This document shows positions 43,928 through 54,156 of a DNA stretch of 64,000 bases, one piece after another. Under the pieces are notes generated by a model. That model ran no database searches and was not told where the DNA came from. It worked only from the letters and a program-made list of their open reading frames with translations. Every line of letters begins with the position of its first letter. The stretch's first letter is position 1. The translations under genes and the position numbers were made by a program. The stretch comes from Chitinophagales bacterium. GTDB taxonomy: Bacteria > Bacteroidota > Bacteroidia > Chitinophagales > Chitinophagaceae. The stretch spans positions 124,001 through 188,000 of the forward strand of contig JAFLBN010000008.1 in NCBI GenBank assembly GCA_017303395.1, given 5' to 3'.

Positions 43928-45061
43928 TTATTTCAAAACCGCTGCCAGCTTAGCTGCAAGCTCTTCGCCGCGCAGGTTGGTTGCAATAATGATACCGCCA
44001 GGGTCCACCAGAAAGTTGGCTGGAATAGACTGTACTTCGTAAGAGCGAGCTGCAACAGATTCCCAACCTTTCAGGTCACTTACGTGTGTCCATGTAAGTC
44101 CGTCTTTTGCAATAGCTTCTTTCCATTTGTCCTTATCATCATCCAGCGATACACCCAGAATGGTAAAATTCTTGTCTTTAAACTGATTGTAAGCGGCTAC
44201 AACATTCGGGTTTTCCTTACGGCAAGGGCCACACCAAGATGCCCAAAAGTCTACAAGCACATACTTGCCTTTAAAAGAAGTCAAAGTTACTACTTTGCCT
44301 TCCGGTGTTTGCAGTTCTATTTCCGGGGCAGCAGTACCTATACCTGGCAAACCATTGTCTGCGGCAGGAGTGGTATTATAGATGGCATTTATTTTTTTTG
44401 TGAATTCCTGTGCCATTTTTGCTTTAGGGAAACGTTCGTTCATACCCGGGATAAACTGCTGGAAGTATGTTTTCTCTGATTGTGGGTTCAGAAACTGAAC
44501 TGCAAACAGTGCATTTGGCAATGAAGACGTGCTATCGGCATATTCTTCAATAAAATGAGTAAGCTTTACATTCATTTCCAAAATGTCATTTTGCACAACC
44601 CCCATCATACTGTCGTCTCCGCGAGCTTTAAAGCTATCCAGCACAATACCGAGTGTATTGAAGTCCTGCATATGGTTGCGTATTACAAGCAAAAACCTTT
44701 GCAGGCTTGCAGTACTTTCAGAGCCATTGAACTTTACAGCATCAAGGCTTGCCCAGTTACCACTAAGTGTAATGGCTCCTTTGTCTGCAGACAACAGAAC
44801 ATTTTTGTTTTTATCTGCACTAAAACTGATGCGGTACAGGCCAGGTTCGGGGGCTTTACCACTCAGCTCAAACTTGCCTGAAGCGTCAGACTTAGTCGAG
44901 TCAAGTATTGTAATTTTATCTATACCTAGCTCTTCGAGGTATATGGTTTGTTCCGGCATGCCTGAAAGCTCACCTTTTACTGAAAATTGTTTATCGTTGC
45001 CGGTACAGGCTGCAAATCCTATGGCAATAAATACAGAAAATAATAATAACCTGAATTGCAT
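43928..45061 (-). CDS. DUF4369 plus TlpA-type thioredoxin lipoprotein
   Basis: A 377-residue exported protein. The signal ends in a lipobox cysteine (Cys19 in GFAAC). Residues about 28-120 form a DUF4369 domain (KGELSGMPEQTIYLEELG). A helical linker follows, then a thioredoxin fold (about 235-377) with the redox motif WCGPC in FWASWCGPCRKEN. These envelope oxidoreductases keep periplasmic cysteines reduced, for instance in cytochrome c maturation or stress. The frame extends to a GTG six codons upstream, but the ATG at 45061 gives a normal signal peptide. It diverges from the HmuY-like gene. Confidence 0.9.
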   Translation of the reverse strand: MQFRLLLFSVFIAIGFAACTGNDKQFSVKGELSGMPEQTIYLEELGIDKITILDSTKSDASGKFELSGKAPEPGLYRISFSADKNKNVLLSADKGAITLSGNWASLDAVKFNGSESTASLQRFLLVIRNHMQDFNTLGIVLDSFKARGDDSMMGVVQNDILEMNVKLTHFIEEYADSTSSLPNALFAVQFLNPQSEKTYFQQFIPGMNERFPKAKMAQEFTKKINAIYNTTPAADNGLPGIGTAAPEIELQTPEGKVVTLTSFKGKYVLVDFWASWCGPCRKENPNVVAAYNQFKDKNFTILGVSLDDDKDKWKEAIAKDGLTWTHVSDLKGWESVAARSYEVQSIPANFLVDPGGIIIATNLRGEELAAKLAAVLK

Positions 45062-45217
45062 TAATTGAATTTTTTGCACTGCAAACCTAACAATAATCTG
45101 TCGTATAAGGTCAAATTGAAACTAGCTGATTATTTTACAGGCCTGTTACATAATATAATAGCTTAATGACAATTGTCTGACATAATGTATCTGAGACTAT
45201 ATGATATTTGCAACATA

Positions 45218-46222
45218 ATGAGATTGAAAGGACTACTAGGTGGATTAATTACGGCTTGCAGTTTGTTTGTAGTATCGTGTCAGAAACCTGATGAACCAAT
45301 TGTGCTTCCTCAGCAGAATGGTTCTCAACGGGTAGAGATTGATATGGGTGAAGATTATACAGATCAGTTGTTCTTTGATTTCGAAACAAACTCAATCGTT
45401 TATACCAGTCCAATACTTAGTTGGGATCTTGCTTTCGAAGCCACATCAAACGGGTATCATGTTTTTATGAATGGTGCTGCAAAAGTGCTGGCATATAACA
45501 CCCACCAGACAAATATTTTTGATGTAAATGACGACCCTAAACTCAAGGATAATAAATGGCTGGTAGATGCATCTTGCGGATTGCCTGACTCTACAGGTAT
45601 TGGTGAATGGCTGAGCGGTGGAATGAGTAAAAAAGAAGTGTATATACTAAAATTAGACCCTACACGTTTCAGCGATACGTTTAAGAAAATACAGTTATTA
45701 GCTGTTACAGAAGATAAGTATATACTGCAATACGGTGATTTGAGAGGCAAGGATGTCCGCACCGTTACACTCCCTAAGAATCCGAATTATAATTATGTTT
45801 ACTTCTCTTTCAAAGAGAATGCAGTTGTAAACCCGGAACCACCTAAAAATACATGGGATATTGTTTTTACCAGATATAGAATAGTGTACCACTATCTTGA
45901 TAATTTCACTTATCCTGTGACAGGTGTGCTACATAATGCCAATAACACCTTTTGTGCTGTCGACTCAATTACTAAATATGAGGATGTGCAGACCTCAACA
46001 CTGTTGGGGTATAACTTCAAAAAACATAGGGATGTAATAGGCTATGATTGGAAAATTGTAAACATAGACCGCAATAATAATTCTGCAACATTTACAGTAA
46101 ACAAAGAAAAGACCTATACCATAAAAAATAGGAATGGACGTTATTATAAAATGCGCTTCCTCGACTATTACAAAAATGGTGTGAAAGGCTATCCTACTTT
46201 TGAATTTCAGCGAATACAGTAA
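45218..46222 (+). CDS. HmuY-like haem-binding lipoprotein
   Basis: A 334-residue lipoprotein (lipobox VVSC, Cys21). The body matches the HmuY family: QRVEIDMGEDYTDQLFFDFETNSIV near the N-terminus, SWDLAFEATSNGYHVFMNG with the family's WDLAF-type pattern, then NTWDIVFTRYR in the second half. HmuY of Porphyromonas gingivalis captures haem at the surface. The haem-ligand histidines are not conserved across the family, so haem binding here is inferred. The frame runs upstream to 45173, but the ATG at 45218 gives the lipoprotein signal. No TonB-dependent receptor adjoins it, unlike the hmu operon. Confidence 0.8.
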   Translation: MRLKGLLGGLITACSLFVVSCQKPDEPIVLPQQNGSQRVEIDMGEDYTDQLFFDFETNSIVYTSPILSWDLAFEATSNGYHVFMNGAAKVLAYNTHQTNIFDVNDDPKLKDNKWLVDASCGLPDSTGIGEWLSGGMSKKEVYILKLDPTRFSDTFKKIQLLAVTEDKYILQYGDLRGKDVRTVTLPKNPNYNYVYFSFKENAVVNPEPPKNTWDIVFTRYRIVYHYLDNFTYPVTGVLHNANNTFCAVDSITKYEDVQTSTLLGYNFKKHRDVIGYDWKIVNIDRNNNSATFTVNKEKTYTIKNRNGRYYKMRFLDYYKNGVKGYPTFEFQRIQ

Positions 46223-46234
46223 GTAATCTGAATA

Positions 46235-46276
46235 ATAACATAACAAGGCTCTCCGCGGAGAGCCTTGTTATGTTAT
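46235..46276. terminator. 42-bp perfect palindrome, bidirectional terminator
   Basis: Two 21-base arms meet with no spacer; the hairpin would close on a CGCG tip. It lies between convergent genes and its right end covers the stop codon of the lysozyme-like gene. Confidence 0.8.
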
Positions 46277-47175
46277 ACAACTATCGTGTTTTCGGGTAGA
46301 ATATTGAATGTCCCGTTTTCTGCCAATAGTGCTTCATTCTCTCGTCTGGTTATCAAACCTTTTTGCTTTTTGGGATCCCACAGGCGCTTCATGCTGCGTA
46401 GCAGTGCTGCAATGCCCGCAAGGTCTCCTGCAGCTATGGCAGGTTTCAGGGCCTTCATTTCCTTTCTGCGGTCAGTATCGTTGATAAGGTAGCCTCTGTT
46501 GTACACCAACGATAATACAGCACCTTGTGTATCGGGTGGTAGTTTCTCAATACCGGGGTAGGTACGTTTTACGTCTCGTGCGCAGGCTGGTAGAGTGTGC
46601 TGATAAAAAACCTTTACAGCAGCATCGTAAGTTATTTTTACAGACTTAAGGCCGGGTATCAGGTCTTTGCATGCAGCGCCTTTTTTGCCACAGGTGCTTT
46701 GCAAAAGTGATAACTGTGCGTCAGATAGTATTGCGCCCCAGGCATCTGCAAGCTCTTGCTTGCTACAATAACCACAATCGAAACCGATACCTACGGTAAC
46801 ACCACTATCTCCCCCAGGCCATATCGGCGACTGGTATTTTTGACTATAAACTTCTTTGGATGTTACCTCTGCATTTACAATAAGATCCAATGATTTGGCA
46901 GAAATGACCATAGATGCACCTATCGGGATGGGTGGTAGCTTTGGTTGAATTAATGCCTCTATTCGGGAAAGAGTTACCGGCCCTACTATACCGTCGTCGC
47001 CCACATTAAGCGCTCGCTGTATTGCTTTGATGTGTGCAGTAAGGGAAGTGCCGGTTGGTTTAATAGTAAGCGCTGTTTCCAGTTTCAGGCACGTTTCCAT
47101 GTCTATTACGCCTGTTTGTGCTGTACCAATGTTTTTCTGAACCGCTTTAATACGATCTGTGATGTTTGATGGCAT
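46273..47175 (-). CDS. Lysozyme-like protein with N-terminal repeat/peptidoglycan-binding-like segment, no signal peptide
   Basis: A 300-residue protein. Residues about 5-80 contain two short similar segments (IKAVQKNIGTAQTGVIDMET and IKAIQRALNVGDDGIVGPVT), like peptidoglycan-binding type 1 repeats. Residues about 95-300 resemble the T4-lysozyme/pesticin fold: a Glu in IVNAEVTSKEVY, then GDSGVTVGIGFDCGY in place of the catalytic Asp/Thr loop, and SLVYNRG further on. It should cleave or bind peptidoglycan, yet no signal peptide or membrane helix is seen, so export would need a holin, a contractile system or lysis. It is transcribed alone. Alternatives are a phage-derived endolysin or a secretion-system effector. 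Confidence 0.7.
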   Translation of the reverse strand: MPSNITDRIKAVQKNIGTAQTGVIDMETCLKLETALTIKPTGTSLTAHIKAIQRALNVGDDGIVGPVTLSRIEALIQPKLPPIPIGASMVISAKSLDLIVNAEVTSKEVYSQKYQSPIWPGGDSGVTVGIGFDCGYCSKQELADAWGAILSDAQLSLLQSTCGKKGAACKDLIPGLKSVKITYDAAVKVFYQHTLPACARDVKRTYPGIEKLPPDTQGAVLSLVYNRGYLINDTDRRKEMKALKPAIAAGDLAGIAALLRSMKRLWDPKKQKGLITRRENEALLAENGTFNILPENTIVV

Positions 47176-47262
47176 GGTAATGTGTTTTACAGTTTAAAGA
47201 ATAATGTACGAGATATATGAAATTAGGGCAATTAACACTATTTTCAAACCTCTGAAAATAAC

Positions 47263-48213
47263 ATGTACATGAAAAAGCTGGCATTAGCGCTTTCTTTGTT
47301 TGCTGCCGCAACAGCAGGATACGCACAGGATAAAACCATAATGAACTACAACGGACACTGGTATGTGCCCGGCGATAATAATCTGGATAAAGAAGCATTG
47401 CAGTATCATCAGCTGGTACATGAAAAAGCTGCTTTCGATACCATGGCAAAAGGTAAAGATATGTTTGTAACACGTACACAGTACATGCAAACCATGCAAG
47501 ACCTTGACAAGTTGATGAAAGATGAAATGCTGGTGCCAAACAGTATGGAAACTTCTACCTCGTTAAAAAGCTTTTATGACCTTGCCAAGTATCTGAAAAT
47601 AGTAGTGCAGGGCAATGACGACTACAGGCGTATGCTAAATACCGCGACACAGCGTGTTATCATGGCTCGTAGAGAGGGTGCATGGAGCAATGATTTATTT
47701 GCCTACGTAGTAAAAGAGTCTATAGTAACTATACTGAAGAACCTCAATGAAAAATCTTCTACCGATGCCATGCTTGCTAATACAATGGCAGAGCTGCAGA
47801 AAGACGAACGCTACAAGAGCTGTAAGTATAACATAGTTGTAGATAACCGCATGATGGACGACCCTGCCATGCAGATGTTTATCTGCGACAGGATGGAGTA
47901 CATAATGGGTGCAGATATATATCGCTATCGCGAAAGTACTCCGGGTGTGGTAAGCAATTATGCAAAACGTAAAAAAGAAAGTGCTGCACTGATGGGCTGG
48001 TTGATGCAAAGGGTTACTACTGATAGGTCTAAGTTTATAACAATGGCAGACTTTCAACACAACCCGGGCAGTAAGCCAAATGAAATACTGGCTAGCCTGC
48101 AGAAGAATAATGACTGGTACATCTTTATCTTTTACAAAGGAGTACTATATTATTCTGATGCATTGCCTAAATGCGAAAACAGCAGTGCGGTATCTATTAT
48201 GTACAAACCGTAA
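47263..48213 (+). CDS. Hypothetical exported protein
   Basis: A 316-residue protein with a clear signal peptide (about 1-21, cut after GYA). The mature part is mostly helical and rich in Met, Lys and Asp, with no cofactor or catalytic motif that I recognise. The C-terminal 60 residues (NEILASLQKNNDWYIFIFYKGVLYYSD) look like a small alpha/beta end. Starts at Met1 (47263) or Met3 (47269) are possible. It stands between the divergent lysozyme-like gene (87 bp away) and its own terminator. Confidence 0.75.
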   Translation: MYMKKLALALSLFAAATAGYAQDKTIMNYNGHWYVPGDNNLDKEALQYHQLVHEKAAFDTMAKGKDMFVTRTQYMQTMQDLDKLMKDEMLVPNSMETSTSLKSFYDLAKYLKIVVQGNDDYRRMLNTATQRVIMARREGAWSNDLFAYVVKESIVTILKNLNEKSSTDAMLANTMAELQKDERYKSCKYNIVVDNRMMDDPAMQMFICDRMEYIMGADIYRYRESTPGVVSNYAKRKKESAALMGWLMQRVTTDRSKFITMADFQHNPGSKPNEILASLQKNNDWYIFIFYKGVLYYSDALPKCENSSAVSIMYKP

Positions 48214-48232
48214 GAATTTATTCATGTTATAG

Positions 48233-48262
48233 AAGGCTGTCTGTTAATGGCAGCCTTTTTGA
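48233..48262 (+). terminator. Terminator after the hypothetical protein gene
   Basis: A 7-bp stem (AAGGCTG/CAGCCTT) with an 11-base loop and a T-run, 20 bp past the stop codon. Confidence 0.65.
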
Positions 48263-48269
48263 TTTTTTA

Positions 48270-48277
48270 TAGATTTG
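48270..48277 (+). promoter_or_regulatory. -7 box directly before the TonB-C gene
   Basis: TAGATTTG matches TAnnTTTG and ends 4 nt before the ATG at 48282, pointing to a leaderless transcript. It lies just past the preceding terminator. Confidence 0.5.
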
Positions 48278-48281
48278 CGCC

Positions 48282-49241
48282 ATGAAAAACATACTGCTCC
48301 TTATAAGCCTATTGTGCAGCCTACCTGTATCTGCACAGCAAAGTGATACTGTCGAACATTATTTGACGTACACAGGAGCTATTTGTAAACCTGAAGAATC
48401 ATATTACTACAGATTGGCTTACAAAGAAGAGGGGCTTTGGAAGGTAAAATTGTTTTCAATTTTCACACAGACAAAAGAGGTTGATGGCTATTATGAAACG
48501 TATAAAAATGATAGCTTCTTTGTAGAACAGCGTATGTTTTATCATTACTACCCCAATGGTAAGATTAGGCAAAAAGTAAGATATGTTAATGGTTTGCGAG
48601 AGGGTGTATTGAAGGGGTATGACAGTACTGGAAGACTTATTGATTCAGGCTTTTATAAAAAAGGTATCCCTTATAAGCTAAGGTATAAATGGTCTGATAA
48701 TGGAAGTGTTGTATTTAAAGGTGTTTATGATGATGCAGGCTCTGGTATTGGTGAAGAATGGGAGTATTATGATAATGGTACATTGTCTTCATTTGGTAAG
48801 ACCGGACAGAAAGGTTTGAAAGACAGTGTATGGACTTATTATTATATAAACGGGAAGATAAGCAGCCAGGAAACTTATTTTAAGGATTCTATGATAGCTA
48901 TAGTTTGTTACAATCCTGATGGGACAGTAAGTAATGATGAATGCAAACCTGTTTTGCCGGCAGTATCAACAATAGATATTTCACAGCACTTAATGGATTA
49001 TCTTCGCTACCCTGCTGAAGCTAAGGATAATAATATTCAAGGTACAGTGACAATAAAGTTCACTGTAAAAAAGAATGGGGTGTTATCAGATTTTATAGTT
49101 TTAGGTAAACGAATAGGGGGTGGTTGTGATGAAGAGGCTGTGAGGGTTATGAAACTGATGCCTAAATGGAAGCCAGGAAAAATGCATAACAGGCCCGCAG
49201 ATATTTATTATACACAAAGAGTAACCTTCAGATTAGAATAA
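48282..49241 (+). CDS. Exported MORN-like repeat protein with TonB C-terminal domain
   Basis: A 319-residue protein. After a signal peptide (1-19, cut after VSA) come four to five YwqK/MORN-like repeats between about 85 and 215 (YYPNGKIRQKVRYVNG, GYDSTGRLIDSGFYKKG, EWEYYDNGTLSSFGKTG, YYINGKISSQETYF). The C-terminal 90 residues (PAEAKDNNIQGTVTIKFTVKKNG ... EEAVRVMKLMPKWKPG) are a TonB C-terminal domain. Classic TonB has an N-terminal membrane anchor that couples to ExbB/ExbD; here a cleavable signal replaces it, so energy coupling is unlikely. A scaffold or peptidoglycan-linked role is possible. Gene starts just after a terminator and promoter box. Confidence 0.82.
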   Translation: MKNILLLISLLCSLPVSAQQSDTVEHYLTYTGAICKPEESYYYRLAYKEEGLWKVKLFSIFTQTKEVDGYYETYKNDSFFVEQRMFYHYYPNGKIRQKVRYVNGLREGVLKGYDSTGRLIDSGFYKKGIPYKLRYKWSDNGSVVFKGVYDDAGSGIGEEWEYYDNGTLSSFGKTGQKGLKDSVWTYYYINGKISSQETYFKDSMIAIVCYNPDGTVSNDECKPVLPAVSTIDISQHLMDYLRYPAEAKDNNIQGTVTIKFTVKKNGVLSDFIVLGKRIGGGCDEEAVRVMKLMPKWKPGKMHNRPADIYYTQRVTFRLE

Positions 49242-49286
49242 TATATAGATATATATCTAATTAGAGGTTTTTTATCCTATTTTCCT

Positions 49287-49317
49287 TTTGCATTTTGCAT
49301 CTATAACCTTACCTTTG
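49287..49317 (+). promoter_or_regulatory. Promoter of atpD-atpC
   Basis: TTTG (49287-49290), 19 bp, TACCTTTG (49310-49317). Both boxes and the spacing match the Bacteroidota housekeeping promoter exactly. The leader to the atpD ATG is about 70 nt. Confidence 0.8.
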
Positions 49318-49385
49318 CGGCAAAATTGGGTGAAATGCATGCATTTTTGCCCGAATATGTAGTTAAAATTTAGTCTTTTATATAA

Positions 49386-50900
<1,515 letters not shown>

Positions 50901-50955
50901 GTTGATTAGTTGACTTGTTAATAGGTTTGTTTTTTTGACTTTTGAATTTGCTACA

Positions 50956-51210
50956 ATGCAATTAGATATATTAACACCCGAACACAAAGTATATAGCGGT
51001 ACAGTTTACGGCGTTCAGTTGCCGGGTATCGAGGGCTATTTCGAGATTCTCGAAAACCACGCACCAATCATCGCTACGCTTGGTAAGGGCAAAATGAAAA
51101 TACTGAAAGACAAGAATACCACTGAGCGTTACGAAATTTCAGGTGGTTTTGTAGAGGTATTGAACAATAAGGCGAGTGTGCTGATAGAAAGCGCAGTAGC
51201 TATTGATTAA
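50956..51210 (+). CDS. atpC: F-type ATP synthase epsilon subunit, short form
   Basis: An 84-residue protein that matches only the N-terminal beta-sandwich of epsilon: MQLDILTPEHKVYSG, LPGIEGYFEILENHAPIIATLGKG, YEISGGFVEVLNNKASVLIE. The C-terminal two-helix domain, which inhibits ATP hydrolysis in E. coli and Bacillus, is absent. Short epsilon subunits are the norm in many Bacteroidota, so this is not a truncation. The ATG at 50956 is preferred to a TTG at 50935 because it begins the conserved strand. It lies 55 bp after atpD and is followed by a terminator. Confidence 0.93.
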   Translation: MQLDILTPEHKVYSGTVYGVQLPGIEGYFEILENHAPIIATLGKGKMKILKDKNTTERYEISGGFVEVLNNKASVLIESAVAID

Positions 51211-51235
51211 TGCTATCTTGTGGATAACTTTCTGC

Positions 51236-51263
51236 AAATACCCCGTGATATCACGGGGTATTT
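51236..51263. terminator. Terminator of the atpD-atpC operon
   Basis: A perfect 28-bp palindrome with a GC-rich middle and a TTTT tail, 26 bp after the atpC stop. Confidence 0.88.
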
Positions 51264-51341
51264 TGTTGTATATAACTGTTGACTGGGGGATAAATAGGTT
51301 TTAACTTTAGGTTATTGTTAACCATTTAAATTTTTAAAGTC

Positions 51342-51800
51342 ATGAAAACAGTTTTCTTTACAGCATTGCTGGCAGTATTCGCATTTGCCACTAAAGCACA
51401 GACTATCACCATCAAAAACACATCTTCATGTGTTGTCAATTATTATCTGGCCGCTGGCTCGCCCACTTGTTCTACATCGTACAACACGGTTAATTACGCA
51501 ATTCCGCCTGCCACAGTAGTCACATTTACATTCGGTACTGCTACATGGAGTGGCTCTGCGCCAGCCGCAGGTTCTGTATGGACATTTATTAAAGAATGGA
51601 ACCCTTGCGGACCATACACATGGATGTCTCCAACTTGCAGTGGTACGCCTAATCAGAACGTCTGCGCAGTAGGCATTCCTTGTTCTTCGTTACCACTTAC
51701 ATCTTGTATGGTAACAAATACATCTTGCAATAATTGCAGTGCTATCAAAACCCAATGGACAAATCTTGGTGGTGGCAGTGCACAGGTACTTATATGGTAA
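51342..51800 (+). CDS. Small cysteine-rich exported protein
   Basis: A 152-residue protein with a signal peptide (1-19, cut after TKA). The mature chain holds nine cysteines in short Ser/Thr/Gly/Pro-rich loops (SSCVV, PTCSTS, NPCGPY, PTCSGT, NVCAVGIPCSS, TSCMV, TSCNNCS). Three or four disulfides would make a compact stable domain, secreted or on the surface. There is no T9SS sorting domain and no family that I recognise. It has its own terminator and sits between the ATP synthase operon and the LolC/E-like gene. Confidence 0.75.
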   Translation: MKTVFFTALLAVFAFATKAQTITIKNTSSCVVNYYLAAGSPTCSTSYNTVNYAIPPATVVTFTFGTATWSGSAPAAGSVWTFIKEWNPCGPYTWMSPTCSGTPNQNVCAVGIPCSSLPLTSCMVTNTSCNNCSAIKTQWTNLGGGSAQVLIW

Positions 51801-51823
51801 TCCATCAATCCGCATACATACAG

Positions 51824-51854
51824 AAAGGCCTTTCCGACAGGAGGGGCTTTTTTG
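51824..51854 (+). terminator. Terminator after the cysteine-rich protein
   Basis: A stem of 12 pairs including G-U pairs (51824-51835 with 51840-51851), a GACA loop, and TTTTTT tail. Confidence 0.7.
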
Positions 51855-51908
51855 TTTTCAGCACTGCGGCATAAAGGTTATATTTGAAGGGCAAAGCAGC
51901 ATACTTAG

Positions 51909-53138
51909 TTGAATCTTCCGTTTTTCATAGCACGCAGGTATCTCATGCATCGTAAAGGTGCATTTTCGTCATTCATCATCAGGTTGGCGGTACTGGCAAC
52001 AACCATCAGTGTGGCTGCTATGATCTTGGCTTTGGCCATTGTTACAGGGTTTAAATACGAAATTAGAGAAAAGCTGTTCAGCTTCTGGGGGCATGTGCAT
52101 GTAGAACCCAGAACCATGAATGCGAATACTGTGATAGCGCCTGAACCAATAGAAAGAGACTTTGGTTTGGAGAAAACGGTAACCTCAGTACCGCATGTTG
52201 TGAGTATAGATGCTTTTGCTGCGCGTCCGGCGATAGTAAATGTAAACCATATGATGGAGGGTTTGCAGTTGAAAGGGGTTGACAAAAACTATAAGCTGCC
52301 AGCCAGTATAGATGTGCAAGGGCACACACTGGACTATAGTGATACTGCTTATTCCAAGGAGATAATGTTATCAACAGGAGTGGCAGACAAGCTGAATGTG
52401 AAGCCTGGTGATATGCTGGAGCTTTATTTTATAGAGCCCGGCTCTGTCTTGCCACGCATCAGGAAAGTGAAACTGGCAGGTACCTACCATACAGGCATGG
52501 AAGAGATAGATAAGTCTTATGCCTTGTGCGACCTGCGCCTCCTGCAACGTGTAAACGGCTGGGATGCCAATAAGATAAACGGCTACCAGATGCAACTGGA
52601 CGATGATGCCAAGGCAGATACAGTTGCCAATACTGTATTCTACAACTATGTGCAGCCACCGCTTACTACCTACACGATGGAGGATATTTTCCCGAATCTG
52701 TTTGACTGGCTGCACCTGCAAGACGTAAACACCAGAGTGATTATTGGCATTATGGCAATTGTAGCCATCATCAATCTGGCGGCTGCATTGCTGATACTGA
52801 TAGTAGAACAGGTGCGTATGGTAGGTGTACTGAAGGCACAGGGTATGCCAAACGGACAGATACAACGCATCTTTTTGTATCATGCCGCCATCATATCGGG
52901 TATGGGTATTGTATTAGGCAATATACTTGCATTTGGCATCTGTTGGTTGCAAATAAAAACAGGATTTTTGAAACTTACAGAGGCCAACTATGCACTCAGG
53001 TATGTACCTGTAAAACTATACTGGTGGCAGCCTGTACTGATAAACGGAGCAACCATTGTCCTTTGTATACTATGTATGTGGTTGCCATCGTTGTATATTC
53101 GCCGTATTCATCCTGCAAGGGTATTACAGTTCAAATAA
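51909..53138 (+). CDS. LolC/LolE-like ABC transporter permease
   Basis: A 409-residue inner-membrane protein of the MacB/LolCE permease type. It has one membrane helix near 25-48, a large periplasmic domain (about 50-280), then three helices (about 285-308, 325-350, 372-395) and a C-terminal RRIHPARVLQ tail. LolCDE releases lipoproteins from the inner membrane for sorting to the outer membrane; Bacteroidota carry such single permeases. No ATPase gene adjoins it. The conserved N-terminus FFIARRYL requires the TTG at 51909 as start; the first ATG (51945) would remove it. The next gene begins 24 bp downstream and is probably cotranscribed. Confidence 0.87.
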   Translation: MNLPFFIARRYLMHRKGAFSSFIIRLAVLATTISVAAMILALAIVTGFKYEIREKLFSFWGHVHVEPRTMNANTVIAPEPIERDFGLEKTVTSVPHVVSIDAFAARPAIVNVNHMMEGLQLKGVDKNYKLPASIDVQGHTLDYSDTAYSKEIMLSTGVADKLNVKPGDMLELYFIEPGSVLPRIRKVKLAGTYHTGMEEIDKSYALCDLRLLQRVNGWDANKINGYQMQLDDDAKADTVANTVFYNYVQPPLTTYTMEDIFPNLFDWLHLQDVNTRVIIGIMAIVAIINLAAALLILIVEQVRMVGVLKAQGMPNGQIQRIFLYHAAIISGMGIVLGNILAFGICWLQIKTGFLKLTEANYALRYVPVKLYWWQPVLINGATIVLCILCMWLPSLYIRRIHPARVLQFK

Positions 53139-53162
53139 GATAGCCCGAAAGGTGGTAGTATC

Positions 53163-54101
53163 ATGAGCAACAAAGAACAATATAAAAGCATCTGCGAAGC
53201 CAATCCGCAAATACCTGTATTTCTGCAATACTGGTGGATGGATGCTGTGTGTGCTGATTGGGATGTTGCTATAGCTATGAACGGCGATAAAGTAGCAGGT
53301 ATATGGCCATATAACAAAGAGCAGAAGATAGGTGTTTCTATTCGTCGCAATCCGGCATTGACACCGTATTTGGGACCATACATCTTTTTTCCGCACGACC
53401 TGAAAGAGAGTAAGTATGAGAGCTTTGAGCATGAAACAACCGGCAAACTGCTGGATGCAATGCCAAAGGCAAAAGTATGGCATGTGGCACTGTTGCCTGG
53501 ACAGAAGCAAGTAGGTTTGTACAATGCAACAGGGTTTGATGCCGTGCCAAGGCAAACATTTATCATGCCTTTGCAAGAAGAGGAAGAAGTGATATTTGCC
53601 CGACTGCATGAAGACTATAGGCGCAATCTGCGTAAAGCAGAAGCCGAAATAACCATCGAGCATGAGCCTGACATGTTGCCAAAACTATGGGAGTATCAGA
53701 AAGCTACGCTGGACAGGAAAGATGTAAACATGCATTTTACAATGCATCAGATACAGGCATTGTTTGAAGCATGTATGCAAAGAAACTGCACACGGTTGTG
53801 GGTAGCCAGAAAAGACGGTGTAGTGCAGGCTATACTATGGCATATGTGGGATGGCGTGAGAGCATACTATCTGGTAGGCTCTAAAAATCCCGATACGAAG
53901 GATAACAGGGCCATGACAGCGCTGATATGGAATGCGATACGCGAGTCGAAAAAAATGGGTAAAATCAGTTTCGATTTCGAGGGGAGTATGGATCAGGGGG
54001 TTGAAAAATTCTTCCGCAATTTTGGTGGCCAAAGAGAGCTTTACCTGACTTTGCAAAAGAATGACTCTCTCATCTGGAAGCTGAAATCGCTAATCCGCTA
54101 A
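53163..54101 (+). CDS. FemAB/BioF2-like GNAT-fold transferase
   Basis: A 312-residue cytoplasmic protein made of two GNAT-like halves, as in the FemAB and PEP-CTERM-associated BioF2 families. Landmarks are FLQYWWMDAVC near 19-30, the LHEDYRRNLRKAEAE helix near 145-160, AILWHMWDGVRAYYLVGSKNP near 220-240, and FDFEGSMDQGVEKFFRNFGG near the end. Relatives transfer aminoacyl groups from tRNA to peptidoglycan precursors or acyl groups to lipids. The real substrate is unknown. It follows the LolC/E-like permease by 24 bp; no functional link is evident. Confidence 0.8.
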   Translation: MSNKEQYKSICEANPQIPVFLQYWWMDAVCADWDVAIAMNGDKVAGIWPYNKEQKIGVSIRRNPALTPYLGPYIFFPHDLKESKYESFEHETTGKLLDAMPKAKVWHVALLPGQKQVGLYNATGFDAVPRQTFIMPLQEEEEVIFARLHEDYRRNLRKAEAEITIEHEPDMLPKLWEYQKATLDRKDVNMHFTMHQIQALFEACMQRNCTRLWVARKDGVVQAILWHMWDGVRAYYLVGSKNPDTKDNRAMTALIWNAIRESKKMGKISFDFEGSMDQGVEKFFRNFGGQRELYLTLQKNDSLIWKLKSLIR

Positions 54102-54156
54102 CAAGGCTATTTTTCTTAGCCGGTTTACAAAATGTCAATTCTGTGGGTTTTAGTGC

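Noticed and set aside
50956..51210. Truncated atpC pseudogene
   Set aside because: Short epsilon subunits are normal in this phylum and the gene ends before a regular terminator without a frameshift.
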